Assembly (NCBI GenBank): GCA_964019155.1 | Contig: OZ025241.1 | Span: 93,184,723-93,248,722, forward strand | Source: Osedax fenrisi | Taxonomy: Eukaryota; Annelida; Polychaeta; Sabellida; Siboglinidae | Length of the DNA: 64,000 nucleotides | Direction: 5' to 3' | Shown: positions 50,939-61,662 of the stretch, one piece after another | How positions within the stretch are numbered: the stretch's first letter is position 1 | Layout of the letters: the number at the start of each line of letters is the position of its first letter | Translations under genes and position numbers: made by a program | Notes under the pieces: generated by a model | Databases searched by the model: none | Told to the model about the DNA's origin: nothing | What the model saw: the letters and a program-made list of their open reading frames with translations, nothing else

Positions 50939-51321
50939 TACTATATTATTTAATAATAAAAGATGTAGGTATACCAAGTATTAAGGAATATAGTTGTATA
51001 TTATCAGATTTCCTATATAAATTATTTATAAAATAATAAAATCAGTTAAAGATTAATTAAATATCAATAGCAGTATATACGTATATATAATCATATGTTA
51101 TTAACAATTATGTTAATAAGTATATGATATTAATATTTCTATAAAGTATATTTAGTAACTGCATATAGTATATTATTATTATATAGACAAATATTAATAT
51201 ATATATATATATGAATGAATTAATGAATTCAGTTTCTAGACAATTTCTAAGGAGGACCAGTGAAAGCGATAATATTTATTGATTCGAAACCTCCTAAATA
51301 TAATATTAATGTAATTACAAA
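49401..51321. other. AT-rich stretch with short tandem duplications, no gene seen
   Basis: Two imperfect repeats with a 133-bp period share ATCTATATATAATACT (about 49936 and 50069) and AATTCAATAGAAGATATATA (about 50020 and 50153). A second pair, about 95 bp apart, shares GATATATAACTAACTGGAATAT (about 50719 and 50813). CCCTATAGGGATATATAA occurs twice at 50691-50727. Several (TA)n runs (50489, 50650, 50898) are present. No coding signal. Part may be the 5' leader of the LINE to the left. Confidence 0.6.
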
Positions 51322-52767
51322 TAATATCGTAATTATATTTTGTTATTCCACCTGCTATTTCTATGCACCTGATACATCAACTGGCTAATGATCATAACAA
51401 ATTTCACACGCAATATAGCGCGCAGTAATTATAAATTAATATCTGTTTTAGTAGCATTTATACTTCGCCGGTCGAACGCTAGGTATGGAAAACGCCACGT
51501 CGATTTTAAATCGTACTCTGCTAGCAGACGATAATTCTGATTTACTACCGTACCTGGTTGACGCGGTTTCGTGTCTAGTGTCGGTGATAGGACTAATCGG
51601 TAACTCTATAGCGCTGTTCATCCTCACCACCAGCGTCAAGATAAAGCTATCAAAGTCGTACGTTCTACTGATGAACCAGAGCCTACTAGATTTCGTTAAC
51701 TCGGCTCTCATGATAGTCAGCGTTTCGTTCAAGTACCTCACTAGTACGGATAACATGTACGGCGTACGGGGCTGGTTGCTATGTCATTTCGTACACAGCC
51801 ATATGTTAGTAGCAGTCACTGTATGTGCTTCCTCCTACAACCTAATGGCTATATCGCTCGAGAGAATGGTCAGTGTAGTTTGGCCTATCTGGCATAGGGT
51901 GCACGTCAATAACCGGGGTCTACTATCAGTGTGCGTAGGGTTATGGTTTAGCTCCACGCTCGCGACAGCCGCTTTCGCGATGCCCATAAACGGCTTGACC
52001 GGAAATGGGCGTTGCTACTACTGGAACGACGTACCCTCCCAGCTGTACGATAGGATCTACTCGGTCCTGTTCAACCTGACGATAACCCTATTTCCGGGTG
52101 GAGTTATGATCGCCGCGTATGTGTGTATATACGTACGCATCTCTTCGGGTGGGCACGGGGCCGGCCGGAAGTTGAATGTGATTCGGACGTTGACAACGTG
52201 CGTTGTTTTGTTCTTCGCGTGTCACGTGCTTCGAGTGGTGATCGACTTCTCGACGCGATTCACCGGCTGGAAACTGATGCAGGGCTACGTGTTCATCATC
52301 AGTATCGTACTTTTGCAGTGTAACGCCGCGGTCAACCCGATAGTGTATTGCTGCCAGTACGTCGACTACAGGAAAGAGCTGATCAGGCAGTTCTTGAAGC
52401 TGTTCTACCGCAGAAGAATGAGCGTATACGTCGACAACACCAGTAACAGTAACGTCAATAACGATAGCTAGAGTGGGTGTTGTAAATGTACAATTGGTCA
52501 AATGGATATTGTCCTATAGGACAAGTGGACAATCAGTTAATGTATTGCGTAGATATAATGCTAGCCTGTCCATCTGTCCAACTTTCATGTTACAAAATAA
52601 TACCATTGGTTTACTATACTATAATATAATATACTATAGTATACTATAATATACTATAGTATAGTATAGCCCTATTATTATTACGATACTATGATATTAT
52701 GAACTGTATATCATGATTATTTAATATTAATTTATATATTGATCGCCTATTTATAAAGGTATACATT

Positions 52768-52803
<36 letters not shown>

Positions 52804-53327
52804 GTATATACGTATATATGTTTATATATGCAAGTAATATTATTTAAATAATATTTTAGTTGACGAGGAAAATAATATTTTATGTATGGTATGTATTTTG
52901 TAATGTGTTAATTATCTAATGATCAATTTTGTTACTTTAAGTTTTTAGTATATACACATATATTATATACATATTATATATATACATATATACACATATA
53001 TTATATACCTATTAATGAGTATATAAATAAAATATGGTTGGTGTATTGTATTTTTATTTATTAAAATATTATAAAGTGTTTCAATAAAGATGTAGGCTAT
53101 CGTGTGGCTATCGTGTGTAGCCTATCATGATATAACATTGAATAATTACATTAATAAAAATAATATATTATATACATGAATTCGATTTTTAAATATAATA
53201 TTTATATAAAAATAAATGATAACTACGAATAAATCTCTTGTAAAATACATGCGCTAAGGTGATACCTTAGTGATAATATCATTACGTGTACATACATTAC
53301 ACATAGGCATACCTATATCCTATAGCC
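51322..53327. repeat. Right arm of the 2 kb inverted duplication containing a GPCR gene
   Basis: Counterpart of 19655-21578 in opposite orientation. Homology begins near TAATATCGTAATTATATT (51326) and ends near ACCTATATCCTATAG (about 53309-53324). Main length differences are (TA)n runs in the 3' flank (52770-52803 and about 52955-53010), which are longer here. A hairpin repeat starts 23 bp after this arm ends. Confidence 0.88.
51485..52471 (+). CDS. Class A (rhodopsin-like) orphan GPCR, copy 2
   Basis: A single intronless ORF of 328 codons runs from ATG to TAG. It is the inverted paralogue of 20399-21391. All landmarks are kept: sequons N3 and N9, N40 in TM1, D69 in TM2, C100, the E126-R127-M128 triplet, W154, C177 and P204. 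FFACHVLR in TM6 again lacks the CWxP W and P. NPIVY is in TM7 and the basic helix 8 is unchanged. The 28 substitutions cluster in TM2 (ALM for VII), TM4-ECL2-TM5 and the last 20 residues, while the TM3 end, loop 2 and TM7 are nearly invariant. That distribution is what purifying selection on the signalling face would leave, with the ligand side freer to change. The copy lacks V-T after GGH in loop 3. Ligand and G protein are unknown. Confidence 0.93.
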   Translation: MENATSILNRTLLADDNSDLLPYLVDAVSCLVSVIGLIGNSIALFILTTSVKIKLSKSYVLLMNQSLLDFVNSALMIVSVSFKYLTSTDNMYGVRGWLLCHFVHSHMLVAVTVCASSYNLMAISLERMVSVVWPIWHRVHVNNRGLLSVCVGLWFSSTLATAAFAMPINGLTGNGRCYYWNDVPSQLYDRIYSVLFNLTITLFPGGVMIAAYVCIYVRISSGGHGAGRKLNVIRTLTTCVVLFFACHVLRVVIDFSTRFTGWKLMQGYVFIISIVLLQCNAAVNPIVYCCQYVDYRKELIRQFLKLFYRRRMSVYVDNTSNSNVNNDS

Positions 53328-53349
53328 AGTGAATGGCAAGAAATTAAAA

Positions 53350-53490
53350 GTCTAGTATGCTATTATTATGCTGCTATTAATTTTAAAAGTATATTATGCT
53401 ACTCTTATTCTGCTATTATTAGAAGATCTACATAATGGTAGCATAATAGACTTTTAAAATTAATAGCAGCATAATAATAGCATAATAATC
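53350..53490. repeat. Imperfect 53-bp hairpin (inverted repeat)
   Basis: The left arm 53350-53402 and right arm 53438-53490 are inverted copies with about three mismatches (core TTTTAAAATTAATAGCAGCA), separated by 35 bp. It lies between the end of the GPCR duplication arm and the 3' end of the next LINE. It could be a small foldback element. Confidence 0.85.
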
Positions 53491-53708
53491 TTTTAATGGT
53501 AACATAATATTAGAATAATTGAATTACAAATAATAGCATCATAATGTTATTTAGCTGACTAAAAACATTAAACTATTTATAAACATTTCACGTATATAAT
53601 CAATGATTAGACCTACTAAGTATCTATAGATATTTGATTTAGATTAGAATATTATAATTAAACTTATTATTTTCAAATATGTGTTATATAAAACTTGACT
53701 TACTTGAC

Positions 53709-56700
53709 TTAGTTGCGTAGGACTTGGCGTCCCCTTACAGCACACACGAACACTTGCTTTTTGTAGGCATCTCGGTCAGCTGCCCTTCTTTCCAAGGTCA
53801 GAAGTGGAATGCCACTGTTTTCTCTGATGCCATCCGCCCATCTCTTTAATGGACATCATATCTCGGCTTCTTGCTACATGGCCGAACCAACGAAGTTGTC
53901 TTTTTATAATGACTTCTTCTATAGTTTCAGTTACGTTCAGTGACTTTCTAATATTTGTATTAGTGAGTCTGTCATACTTTGTAACTCACAGGATGGCTCT
54001 TAAACATTTCATTTCAAAAACGAGCAGGGAATTGACCTCTTGTTTCCTCATTGTCCATGTCTCTGACCCGTTTATAGCAATTGGGAGAATGAGGGCTTTG
54101 TAGAGTCTGATCTTGAGTTTTCTAGATACGTCACTAGAAGTCCAGATAGTTTCTCTCAATCTACCAAAAGCCTGAGATGCGATAGAAATTCTGTGTAAAA
54201 CATCTTCTGGACAATCGGGGACAAGACTGCCCAAAAACTTGAACTGGTTAACTTTGGGGACAATATTATTACCGATTTTGATATCATTTTTTTCAGTAGT
54301 CAGAACTGCACATTTAAGAGGGTTTATCTTTAGGCCCCATTTATGACAAGCATTTTCTAGATCTTAAGTTGCTATTTGCAGTTTTTCAAAAACAGCCGAT
54401 ATTAAAGTTGTGTCATCAGCGTACCTGATGTCAATTGACATTTCATCATCCAGTCGTAGATTTCTATCTAAGCATGTGAGACCCTTCATTACATGTTCTA
54501 TGAATATATTGAATAGGCTCGGCGACATGATGCAACCTTGTCTCACGCCCATATTAACAGGGAACCAGTCTGTTAGTTGCCCACAAGCAATTATTGCACA
54601 GTTTGTATCATTTTATAAGTTTTTTATTATCGTAACATATTTCTGAGGGATGCCTATCTGGATTATCATTTTCCAAAGTGCCTCTCTCCAAATTATATCA
54701 AATGCGGCCTTGAAGTCAATAAAGTGGATATGTAGCGGAACTTGGTGTTCTCTTGCCTTCTCTATTATCTGCCTTACGATGAATATTGCGTCTATTGTTC
54801 CTCTACCTGGCCTGAAGCCGAATTTTGAGTCACTTATTGATTCTTCGATAATATTTGAGTATCTGCACATCAGGATTTTACAGAATACTTTGGCTATTAT
54901 ACAATTACTTGACCCCTGGTATTGATAATAATGCAATATCTCTGTAGTTTTCTGCGTTTAATTTATAGCCTTTCTTATGAATTGGGGTAATAATCATTTT
55001 CGACCAGTCTTCTGGAGATTTCTCCGATTTAATTATTTTATTGAACAAGATTGTCAGTGTTTTAATCATCATTTTACCCCCAGCTTTGATTAGTTCGGAT
55101 GTTATTCCATCAATCCCTGGGGCCTTTCTGTTAGATAGCCTTTGATGGAGTTTTCCACTTCGTGTCCGGTTATTGGCGGGATATACTCTGTTGCGTTTTC
55201 TGTCTCTGTCTCAAACTCTCTTAAAGCATCTTCATCATGTGGAAACTGTGTATTGAGGTGTTTCTCAAAGTGTGATTTGCATATGTTTTAAATGTCATGT
55301 TTCTTCATCATTAGCTGTCCTTGAGAGTTTTTCATTGAAAATACGGGTTTGTATCTCTTTCCTTCTAGTTCTTTGACTTGTTTAAATAATTTGTGGCTAT
55401 TGTTCTTTTTTAGGTTTTCTTCCATTTCTGATATTATGTCTGATAAATTATCATTCTTTTGTTTTTTGACAGCTATTTTTACTCTCTTGTTTAATGTTCG
55501 GTAATTATTAATATTTTCAACGTTATTTGGGTTATTTAGTACAAGAAATTTGGCTTTTCTACGTCTAGCATATATATCTTTTGCTTCGTTTGACAATCCA
55601 GGAACTTCATTAAATTGTTTATATCCAATTTCTAGTTCAGTAGTAGTATGTACAATGTTTTTAAATTTATTGTAGAAATCATTTGGCATCGTAGTAGCAT
55701 TATCATCATCCAATAGGGTAGCTAACCGTTCTTTAAGTTCTGCTGCAAATTTCTTTGATGTCTCTCCATTTTGTATTTTATCGTTGTCGTAACGTCTTGG
55801 AGGTCTTTTTTTTGTGTAATTATACTTTTTTGATTTTTTCACATAAATATTTGCAATTACTATTGATTGGTCAGATCCAATCTCCGCAGAGTGGTACGAT
55901 CTGCAGTTTTTTAGTGTTGGCTTTAATTTCTTTGATATTATTATGTAATCAATTTGTTTTTCAGTGCTATCCGGTGAAATCCATGTGTATCTTCGCTTTT
56001 CTTTATGTTTGAAAATTGAATTTTCTATAAATATGTCATTTATAGCACAACATTGAAGAAGTGTAAGTGTTGAAGACCCCTTGTGTTGTTAGTTCCCACA
56101 GAATAATTTCCTACAACTCCTGGACAGTCATCTTGCATATTATTTCCTACTGGTGCATTGGAATCTCCTAAAAGTATTATGTCATCAGTTGGTGGTAAGA
56201 GGTTCATCTCCTCTTGTAGTGTTCCGACAAATTCTTCTACGATTAAATCATCGTAGCTGGAGTATGATGCATACACTATAAAGTATGTGACTCTTTCGGA
56301 TTCCCACTCCATAGTCACCTTTAGTAACCTGCTTGATATAGCTTTATCGTTCTCTATCTTCTCTCCCAAATGCTTCTTCAGGATTAATGCGACACCTTGT
56401 CTGCATATTCCATCTTGTAGGGGGAGTGTATGATGATATGTACATTTTTCTCCCATATCGTAGGTATATCTGATGTCCAATGAGTCTCTGTTATACCAAT
56501 AATGTCAGTTCCCATCCGCTCAGTTTCATGTAATAATATGTCTATCGTATTCGTTTCTTTTACTGTTCTTGTGTTCCATGTAGCAATCCTAACCGGGAGA
56601 TTGTTCGCACCCTCTATTTGCCCGGGACTGATGGCCATTTTATTGTTTGTTGTGTTCATGTGTGTTTTGAGATTTGTTAACCTATACACTTTCTCAAGGA

Positions 56701-56950
56701 AATTCCAGGTGGGGGGAACCGGATACCAGTCAGTTTTAACTGATAACCGCCTAAGAGAACCCTCCGTTTCCGATTTTCTGTCAGGGTTCCGATCTCCCTT
56801 AGCCTTTCTCAGTCCATTAAGTATCTGCAAGGCAACAGAGGTTGTGTCGTTTTGTCCGCGACTGCTTATTTCAGTTCGCAGATAACCTCTTCAAGAGGCC
56901 GTTCCCCTATCCGCTACCTGGGGACGCGTCCGGTTGGCGTCGACACCCAC
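53709..56950 (-). pseudogene. Near full-length broken LINE (endonuclease + RT)
   Basis: Read right to left. The higher-GC 5' leader is at about 56830-56950. The endonuclease has RIATWNTRTV and MGTDIIGITETHWT (56480-56610), then in another frame GVALIL, ISSRLLKV, FIVYASYSSYDD and LLGDSNAPVG (56040-56400). The charged linker 55842-55288 has an ARRRKAK motif. The RT fingers have FGFRPGRGTIDAIF, motif A HFIDFKAAFDIIWREALWK (54700-54740), motif B GVRQGCIMSPSLFNIF (about 54505-54550) and motif C IRYADDTTLI (about 54400-54430). NGSETWTM and VFEMKCLRAI follow at 54000-54070, and the tail ends in RGRQVLRN then TAA (53709). At least five frame breaks. Inactive; RTE-like group suspected. Confidence 0.87.
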
Positions 56951-56973
56951 CATTTTCATTAGATAAAACCAGA

Positions 56974-57499
56974 GTATATACAAAGATTTTCCAAAGGAAA
57001 GATATTGCACTCCCTATCTATCTCTAGTACCTCAAAATGTAAATTTAAAATGAAAAACCACATTAACACTAGATGGCGAAATAGTATATGAAATGTTAAA
57101 TCATGTGATATATTTATTTAAATTTCTTGTTTTCTAATTATATACATACATTTAAAATGATTATAATATAATACAAATTATAATACAATACATGTAGTTT
57201 TTTTTAATATTATATTTTATAAATGATATATTTATCATTTATTTTATTTGTTTATATTAAATATAAACTAATCAGTGTATTCTATTGTTATATAATTATA
57301 TTATCATTTTAAAATCATGCCAATACACATTATAATACAATATACATGTATATTGTATATAATTTATTATTTACAATTACAATAAATATAGAAAATTTTT
57401 ATAATCATACTAATACCGCTAGATGGCCATATCGAATTATTAGGTTACACAAATATACACAAGTGCAATATCTTTCCTTTGGAAAATCGTTGGTATATA
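56974..57499. mobile_element. Small TIR element (MITE-like) between two LINEs
   Basis: A 27-bp perfect inverted repeat (GATTTTCCAAAGGAAAGATA... at 56985-57011 and its complement at 57462-57488) extends with two mismatches into TATATAC on both sides. The 450-bp centre is AT-rich and non-coding, with two similar words (CACTAGATGGCG near 57069, CGCTAGATGGCC near 57418). The tail of the following LINE starts just outside the right end. Target duplication not clear. Confidence 0.6.
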
Positions 57500-57834
57500 T
57501 ATATGATGATGATGATGATATTGAGTTTATTAGCACTAAAATAGGGTCATGTAGACCCCTTCGCTCGTGCGGGAAGAAAATAATAATAAAATAATAGTAA
57601 TACGATAATAATTTGATAATAATATACATTCAATATACAACGGAAAAACAATAATAAACAATATAAAGGACTATTATATACTACAGTCTGCATTGATATG
57701 GTGTAGTTGTATATACTACAGACTGCATTGATATAGTATAGTGTTATATAATAATAAGATAATAATAATACAATAACGATTTAATAATGATATAAATTTA
57801 ATATAACACGGATACAAATAATAAGTTGGATGAT

Positions 57835-60666
57835 TTAATGATTATGGGTAGAGAGAAAAGAAGAAGTAAGATTTATAAATCTTTTGTGGGATCTAATAGA
57901 ACGAATGGTAGGAGGGAGGGAATTCCATAGGGTTGGACCGGAATTTTTAAAAGCTCTAGAATTTAGGGAAGTTTTACTAGAGTTCTGGGAGATAAGTAGA
58001 GGAGCATTTTGGTAACGAAGAGAAGATAATATAGTACGTTTTTTAATTAGATCAGAGATATAGCTAGGGGTAAAAGAATATATTGATTTATGGATTATAG
58101 ATAGTATACGTAATTTACACCTGAGGGAGAAGGGTAGCCACATACGAGATGATTGATGAGATGTTGTAGTAGAGTGATCCAGTCGAGTTAAACAGTAAGT
58201 AGTACGTATTGAGGAACGGATAATCCGATTAAGTGGAGCAGTAGCTTTAGCAGGAAGTAAATTCAGTAGGGAAGAACAGTAGTCAATGCGTGAAAGTACA
58301 AGAGCATTAATTAGAGTTTTAGTAAGGTTTCTGGAAAGTGATGTCCGTATTTTTTTAATTCTGAAGAGATGAAAGTTGGATGATTTTGTAATGGATGATA
58401 TGTGATTCTTAAATGATAATTTGTCATCAAATACTAATCCTAGGTTTTTGGAGGAATGAGAAGGAGAAATAATCATGTTATTTAGAGTAAAGTTTGGAAA
58501 GGAAGTTTCAGAAGTAGATATGTTAAGTACAGTAGTCTTAGAGGAATTAATTAGTAGTTTATTGGAGAGGAGCCATAATCTTATGGAGTTAGCACACTCG
58601 ATTAATTCAGAGTTAATGGTATTATGAGAATTTATAGGGAAAAAGGTAAACAGTTGGATATCATCAGCAAAAATATGGTAGTGGATATTTGGAAATTTCT
58701 TAATTAGATCAGCAATAGGGCGGATATAAATAGAAAAGAGGGATGGACCTAGAACAGATCCTTGGGGAATACCGTGGTTAAGAGGAGAAAGAGGCGAGTA
58801 AGATTTGTCAATCATAATAGAGATATTCCTGTTAGTGAGATATGAAGTAAACCATTTTAATGCTAAGCCAGATATACCCATTAAAGTAAGTCGCGAGATT
58901 AATATGTTATGGTCCAGGGTATCAAAAGCAGATGATAGATCAAGTAGGATTAGCTGACAACACGTGTTGCTATTTAAGGTAGATAATATAGTGTCAGTAA
59001 TACGTAGGAGAGCTGTTTCGGTTGAATGACCCTTACGAAAAGCGCTTTGAAACGGGTCGAAAAGATTATTTTTATTTACATGGGCTATGAGTTGTTTGGA
59101 AACAATTCTTTCTAATATTTTACTTAATAAGGGTAGGTGGGAGATCGGGCGATAATTGCTAAATGAGTTTGGGTCTAAGTTTTGTTTTTTTAGAATAGGG
59201 GATATTATGGCAGTCTTGAGACAGGGTGAAACTTGGCCAGAGTTTAGTGAGTTCGCAATAATATCCAAGAAAATAGGAGAAAATAAGGGTGAAAGTTTGT
59301 GATATAATGATAAAGGTAGGGGATCAGTGGGGGAGGTACAGTGAGATTTCATGAGTAGGTCATTTACTTCATACAGTGAAGGAATAGTGAATGTACTTAA
59401 TGAGTCAATATGATGGGTAATATATATGGTAGGATTGAGTATGGGTTGAGTAGATGCGCAAATAATATTATTAATGCTTGCAATTTTATGGTTAAAGAAT
59501 TTTTCAAAAAGAGAACACAGTTGAAAATTTGACGTGTTAGGTAAAATGGGGAGGATTTTTTCATCTGGAGGAGAGAGAATTTTATTTGCTATTTTAAATA
59601 ATTTGCGAGGATTGGAGGATATCAATGCTATCTTTTTGTTATAATAGATAGATTTTGAACGAGATATAGTAGATTTGTAATTTTTTCTAGCTAGTGATAG
59701 TGCTAATTTAGTTTCAGTAGAAGGATTTTTAAGAAATTTCTTCTCAAATTTTCGAACACTCTTCTTGAAGATGAAAAGTTCGTGGGAGAACCAGGGAGAA
59801 AAAGGGCGGTCGGTAATTAATGTAGTTTTTGTAGGTGCATGTATATTGATAATATTTAGGAGAGTGGAGTTTAGGAGTACCGGACAGAGGGAAGTTGAAG
59901 AAGAGATCTCAGTTTTGATATTGTTTACAAATCTTGGTAGGTCGATAGACTTAAAATCTCTATATGTAATACGTTTTCGTTTAATATTTGTGAATTTTAG
60001 ATTTATAGAGAATTCAATAATAAAATGATCAGTTAGTAGTTCAATTTTTTGAAAGGAGTTAGGGTTTATACATCTAATAAGAGGTCTGGATAGGGGTGTA
60101 AATATCATATCAAGTGTATTGCCACTAGAATGGGTAGGAAATGATATATGTTGGCACAAGGAAAGAGACTCAGTTAGGAGTTTAAAGTCACCATGGGGAT
60201 AGATGGGAGAATTATAGTGATAGTTTAAGTCACCAAGAACTATTGGTAGATAGGATGAAGATGAAGGAAGTTTATGGATAAAATCATGAAATTCATCAAA
60301 GAATAAACTAGTTTCAGGTTTTGGGGGACGATAGATAACGGTAAGATGTAGAGTTAAGTTAGGAAGCTTGAGGGTCAGCGAAATACAATCACTATATGAA
60401 AAGGCGGGGAATGAAATGGATGGAGATAGGTAAAAATCATTACGTATCATAAATCCTACCCCACCACCACGGCCCATTTGTCGTGGAGCGAGATAGAGTG
60501 TATATCCAAAGTCCAAGATGGAGGCAAATATATCAGAGTCATTATTAGAAATCCAGGTCTCAGTCAATGCGATTATAATAAATTTTTGTAATTTAAGGTA
60601 TGGGAACAGAAGGGATATATTTGATCTCAAGGAGCGAATATTGATCAAGGCTATATTAGAGGATAG
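57835..60666 (-). CDS. LINE ORF2: AP endonuclease-reverse transcriptase
   Basis: There are 943 sense codons from just after the ORF1 TGA to TAA at 57835; 937 if counted from a TTG at 60648. Residues below use the latter count. Endonuclease: INIRSLRSN (2-10), E30 in ALTETW, GGGVGF (61-66), VIYRPP, GDLN (139-142), SGNTLD (175-180) and TDH (206-208). RT: FSNYRPISHL (496-505), FRKGHSTE, motif A LLDLSSAFD (568-576), motif B GIPQGSVLGP (626-635) and motif C FADD (660-663), then a C-terminal domain ending in GPTLWNSLPPTIRSI. The protein nicks chromosomal DNA and primes cDNA synthesis there. No ATG occurs before residue 58, which is already inside the endonuclease, so independent AUG initiation would lose catalytic motifs. 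Expression as an ORF1-ORF2 readthrough product is the simplest reading. Confidence 0.9.
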   Translation of the reverse strand, partial: LSSNIALINIRSLRSNISLLFPYLKLQKFIIIALTETWISNNDSDIFASILDFGYTLYLAPRQMGRGGGVGFMIRNDFYLSPSISFPAFSYSDCISLTLKLPNLTLHLTVIYRPPKPETSLFFDEFHDFIHKLPSSSSYLPIVLGDLNYHYNSPIYPHGDFKLLTESLSLCQHISFPTHSSGNTLDMIFTPLSRPLIRCINPNSFQKIELLTDHFIIEFSINLKFTNIKRKRITYRDFKSIDLPRFVNNIKTEISSSTSLCPVLLNSTLLNIINIHAPTKTTLITDRPFSPWFSHELFIFKKSVRKFEKKFLKNPSTETKLALSLARKNYKSTISRSKSIYYNKKIALISSNPRKLFKIANKILSPPDEKILPILPNTSNFQLCSLFEKFFNHKIASINNIICASTQPILNPTIYITHHIDSLSTFTIPSLYEVNDLLMKSHCTSPTDPLPLSLYHKLSPLFSPIFLDIIANSLNSGQVSPCLKTAIISPILKKQNLDPNSFSNYRPISHLPLLSKILERIVSKQLIAHVNKNNLFDPFQSAFRKGHSTETALLRITDTILSTLNSNTCCQLILLDLSSAFDTLDHNILISRLTLMGISGLALKWFTSYLTNRNISIMIDKSYSPLSPLNHGIPQGSVLGPSLFSIYIRPIADLIKKFPNIHYHIFADDIQLFTFFPINSHNTINSELIECANSIRLWLLSNKLLINSSKTTVLNISTSETSFPNFTLNNMIISPSHSSKNLGLVFDDKLSFKNHISSITKSSNFHLFRIKKIRTSLSRNLTKTLINALVLSRIDYCSSLLNLLPAKATAPLNRIIRSSIRTTYCLTRLDHSTTTSHQSSRMWLPFSLRCKLRILSIIHKSIYSFTPSYISDLIKKRTILSSLRYQNAPLLISQNSSKTSLNSRAFKNSGPTLWNSLPPTIRSIRSHKRFINLTSSFLSTHNH

Positions 60667-60672
60667 TCAGGC
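60661..60672 (-). promoter_or_regulatory. Candidate UGA-CUA stop-codon readthrough site between ORF1 and ORF2
   Basis: On the minus strand the junction reads CAA GCC TGA CTA TCC (TGA at 60667-60669). ORF1 ends there and ORF2 continues in the same frame. UGA followed by CUA is the known strong readthrough context in animal genes and some RNA viruses. Whether it works here is inference. Confidence 0.55.
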
Positions 60673-61662
60673 TTGAGAGGAAGAATTATTTATAAATGAT
60701 TTCTTATAGTAATCAAAAGAATCAAACCATTTTGTTAGATCAGATTCAGGGATGAGAAAAGGGGGATATGAAAGAGGATTTTTTTTATCCCTAAGTTCAA
60801 ATGTTTGGGAACGATTATTAAAAAATACTTTATACAAAATGGGCGTGAGTTTTTGTTTTAGGGCATGATATAGTACTTTACCAAGAAGTCTAGTAGAGTC
60901 AGGTAAATAATGACGAATAAATATATGCTTAAAATTACTATGTGGTGAGATTTTTAGAAGGGAGGAGAAACAGATATCACGAGCAGAAATATTAGTGAAA
61001 CGTAATATAGCAGTACTGGTAAGAAATGAGGCAGAAGTAATATAAGAATGTGGAAGTTTTATATAGTCAATTAATGATACTATGAAATTATAGTTAACTT
61101 CATAAGGAAGAAGGTGTTCAAGTACTAGTATGAGGGAATTATCTATGGAGCGTATGGATGAAGACTTTGAGGAAGTTGAACTAGATAATATAGGGGTTGG
61201 TGTGTGATTTGAGGAAAATTTTAAGTCCATTAGCTTTGGAATGTTTCTAGAAGTATTATCATTGGGCTGGGTATTAGCATTATGCTTGGGCTGGATATTA
61301 ATAGTCGTAGTAGAAGAATATATATCAGATGTTATATTTGGCGTTACCTTGGAACAAGTATTATGTATAGATTTGTCAGTTAAAGTAGAAGGTGAATATG
61401 GCATTGTAATGGGTGGAGTAGTTGTATGATTAGTCGAAGGAAACTTATTTAAGGCTAGGCATGAGGAACATGAGAAGATGAAGTTAGGTGAATTAAATAT
61501 AGCAATAGCATAAGCGGGAGGGGGGTTTTTAGAATGAAACCAGGATTTAGAAATAATAGCTGCGGGGTATAAACAATTATAATGTAAAATAGATGGACAT
61601 GTTTTACATTTGAGATAATATTCGCATGCGGGAAGGTTACAATGTGAACAATTTGAGGACAT
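60667..61662 (-). CDS. LINE ORF1: PHD-finger protein
   Basis: 331 codons from ATG (61662) to TGA (60667). The N-terminus has a PHD-type zinc finger pattern: C5-x2-C8, C19-x2-C22, H27-x2-C30, C65-x2-C68 (Cys4-His-Cys3). A long Ser/Thr/Pro/Asn-rich linker follows (about 75-170). A folded-looking C-terminal half (about 175-310) contains VLEHLLPYEVNYNF, DICFSSLLKISPH and HIFIRHYLPDSTRLLGK, a layout like the RRM/FP-type RNA-binding ends of LINE ORF1 proteins. PHD-bearing ORF1 proteins are known in CR1-group LINEs. Expected role: RNA binding and chromatin contact of the retrotransposition particle. The stop is immediately followed by ORF2 in the same frame. Confidence 0.85.
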   Translation of the reverse strand: MSSNCSHCNLPACEYYLKCKTCPSILHYNCLYPAAIISKSWFHSKNPPPAYAIAIFNSPNFIFSCSSCLALNKFPSTNHTTTPPITMPYSPSTLTDKSIHNTCSKVTPNITSDIYSSTTTINIQPKHNANTQPNDNTSRNIPKLMDLKFSSNHTPTPILSSSTSSKSSSIRSIDNSLILVLEHLLPYEVNYNFIVSLIDYIKLPHSYITSASFLTSTAILRFTNISARDICFSSLLKISPHSNFKHIFIRHYLPDSTRLLGKVLYHALKQKLTPILYKVFFNNRSQTFELRDKKNPLSYPPFLIPESDLTKWFDSFDYYKKSFINNSSSQA

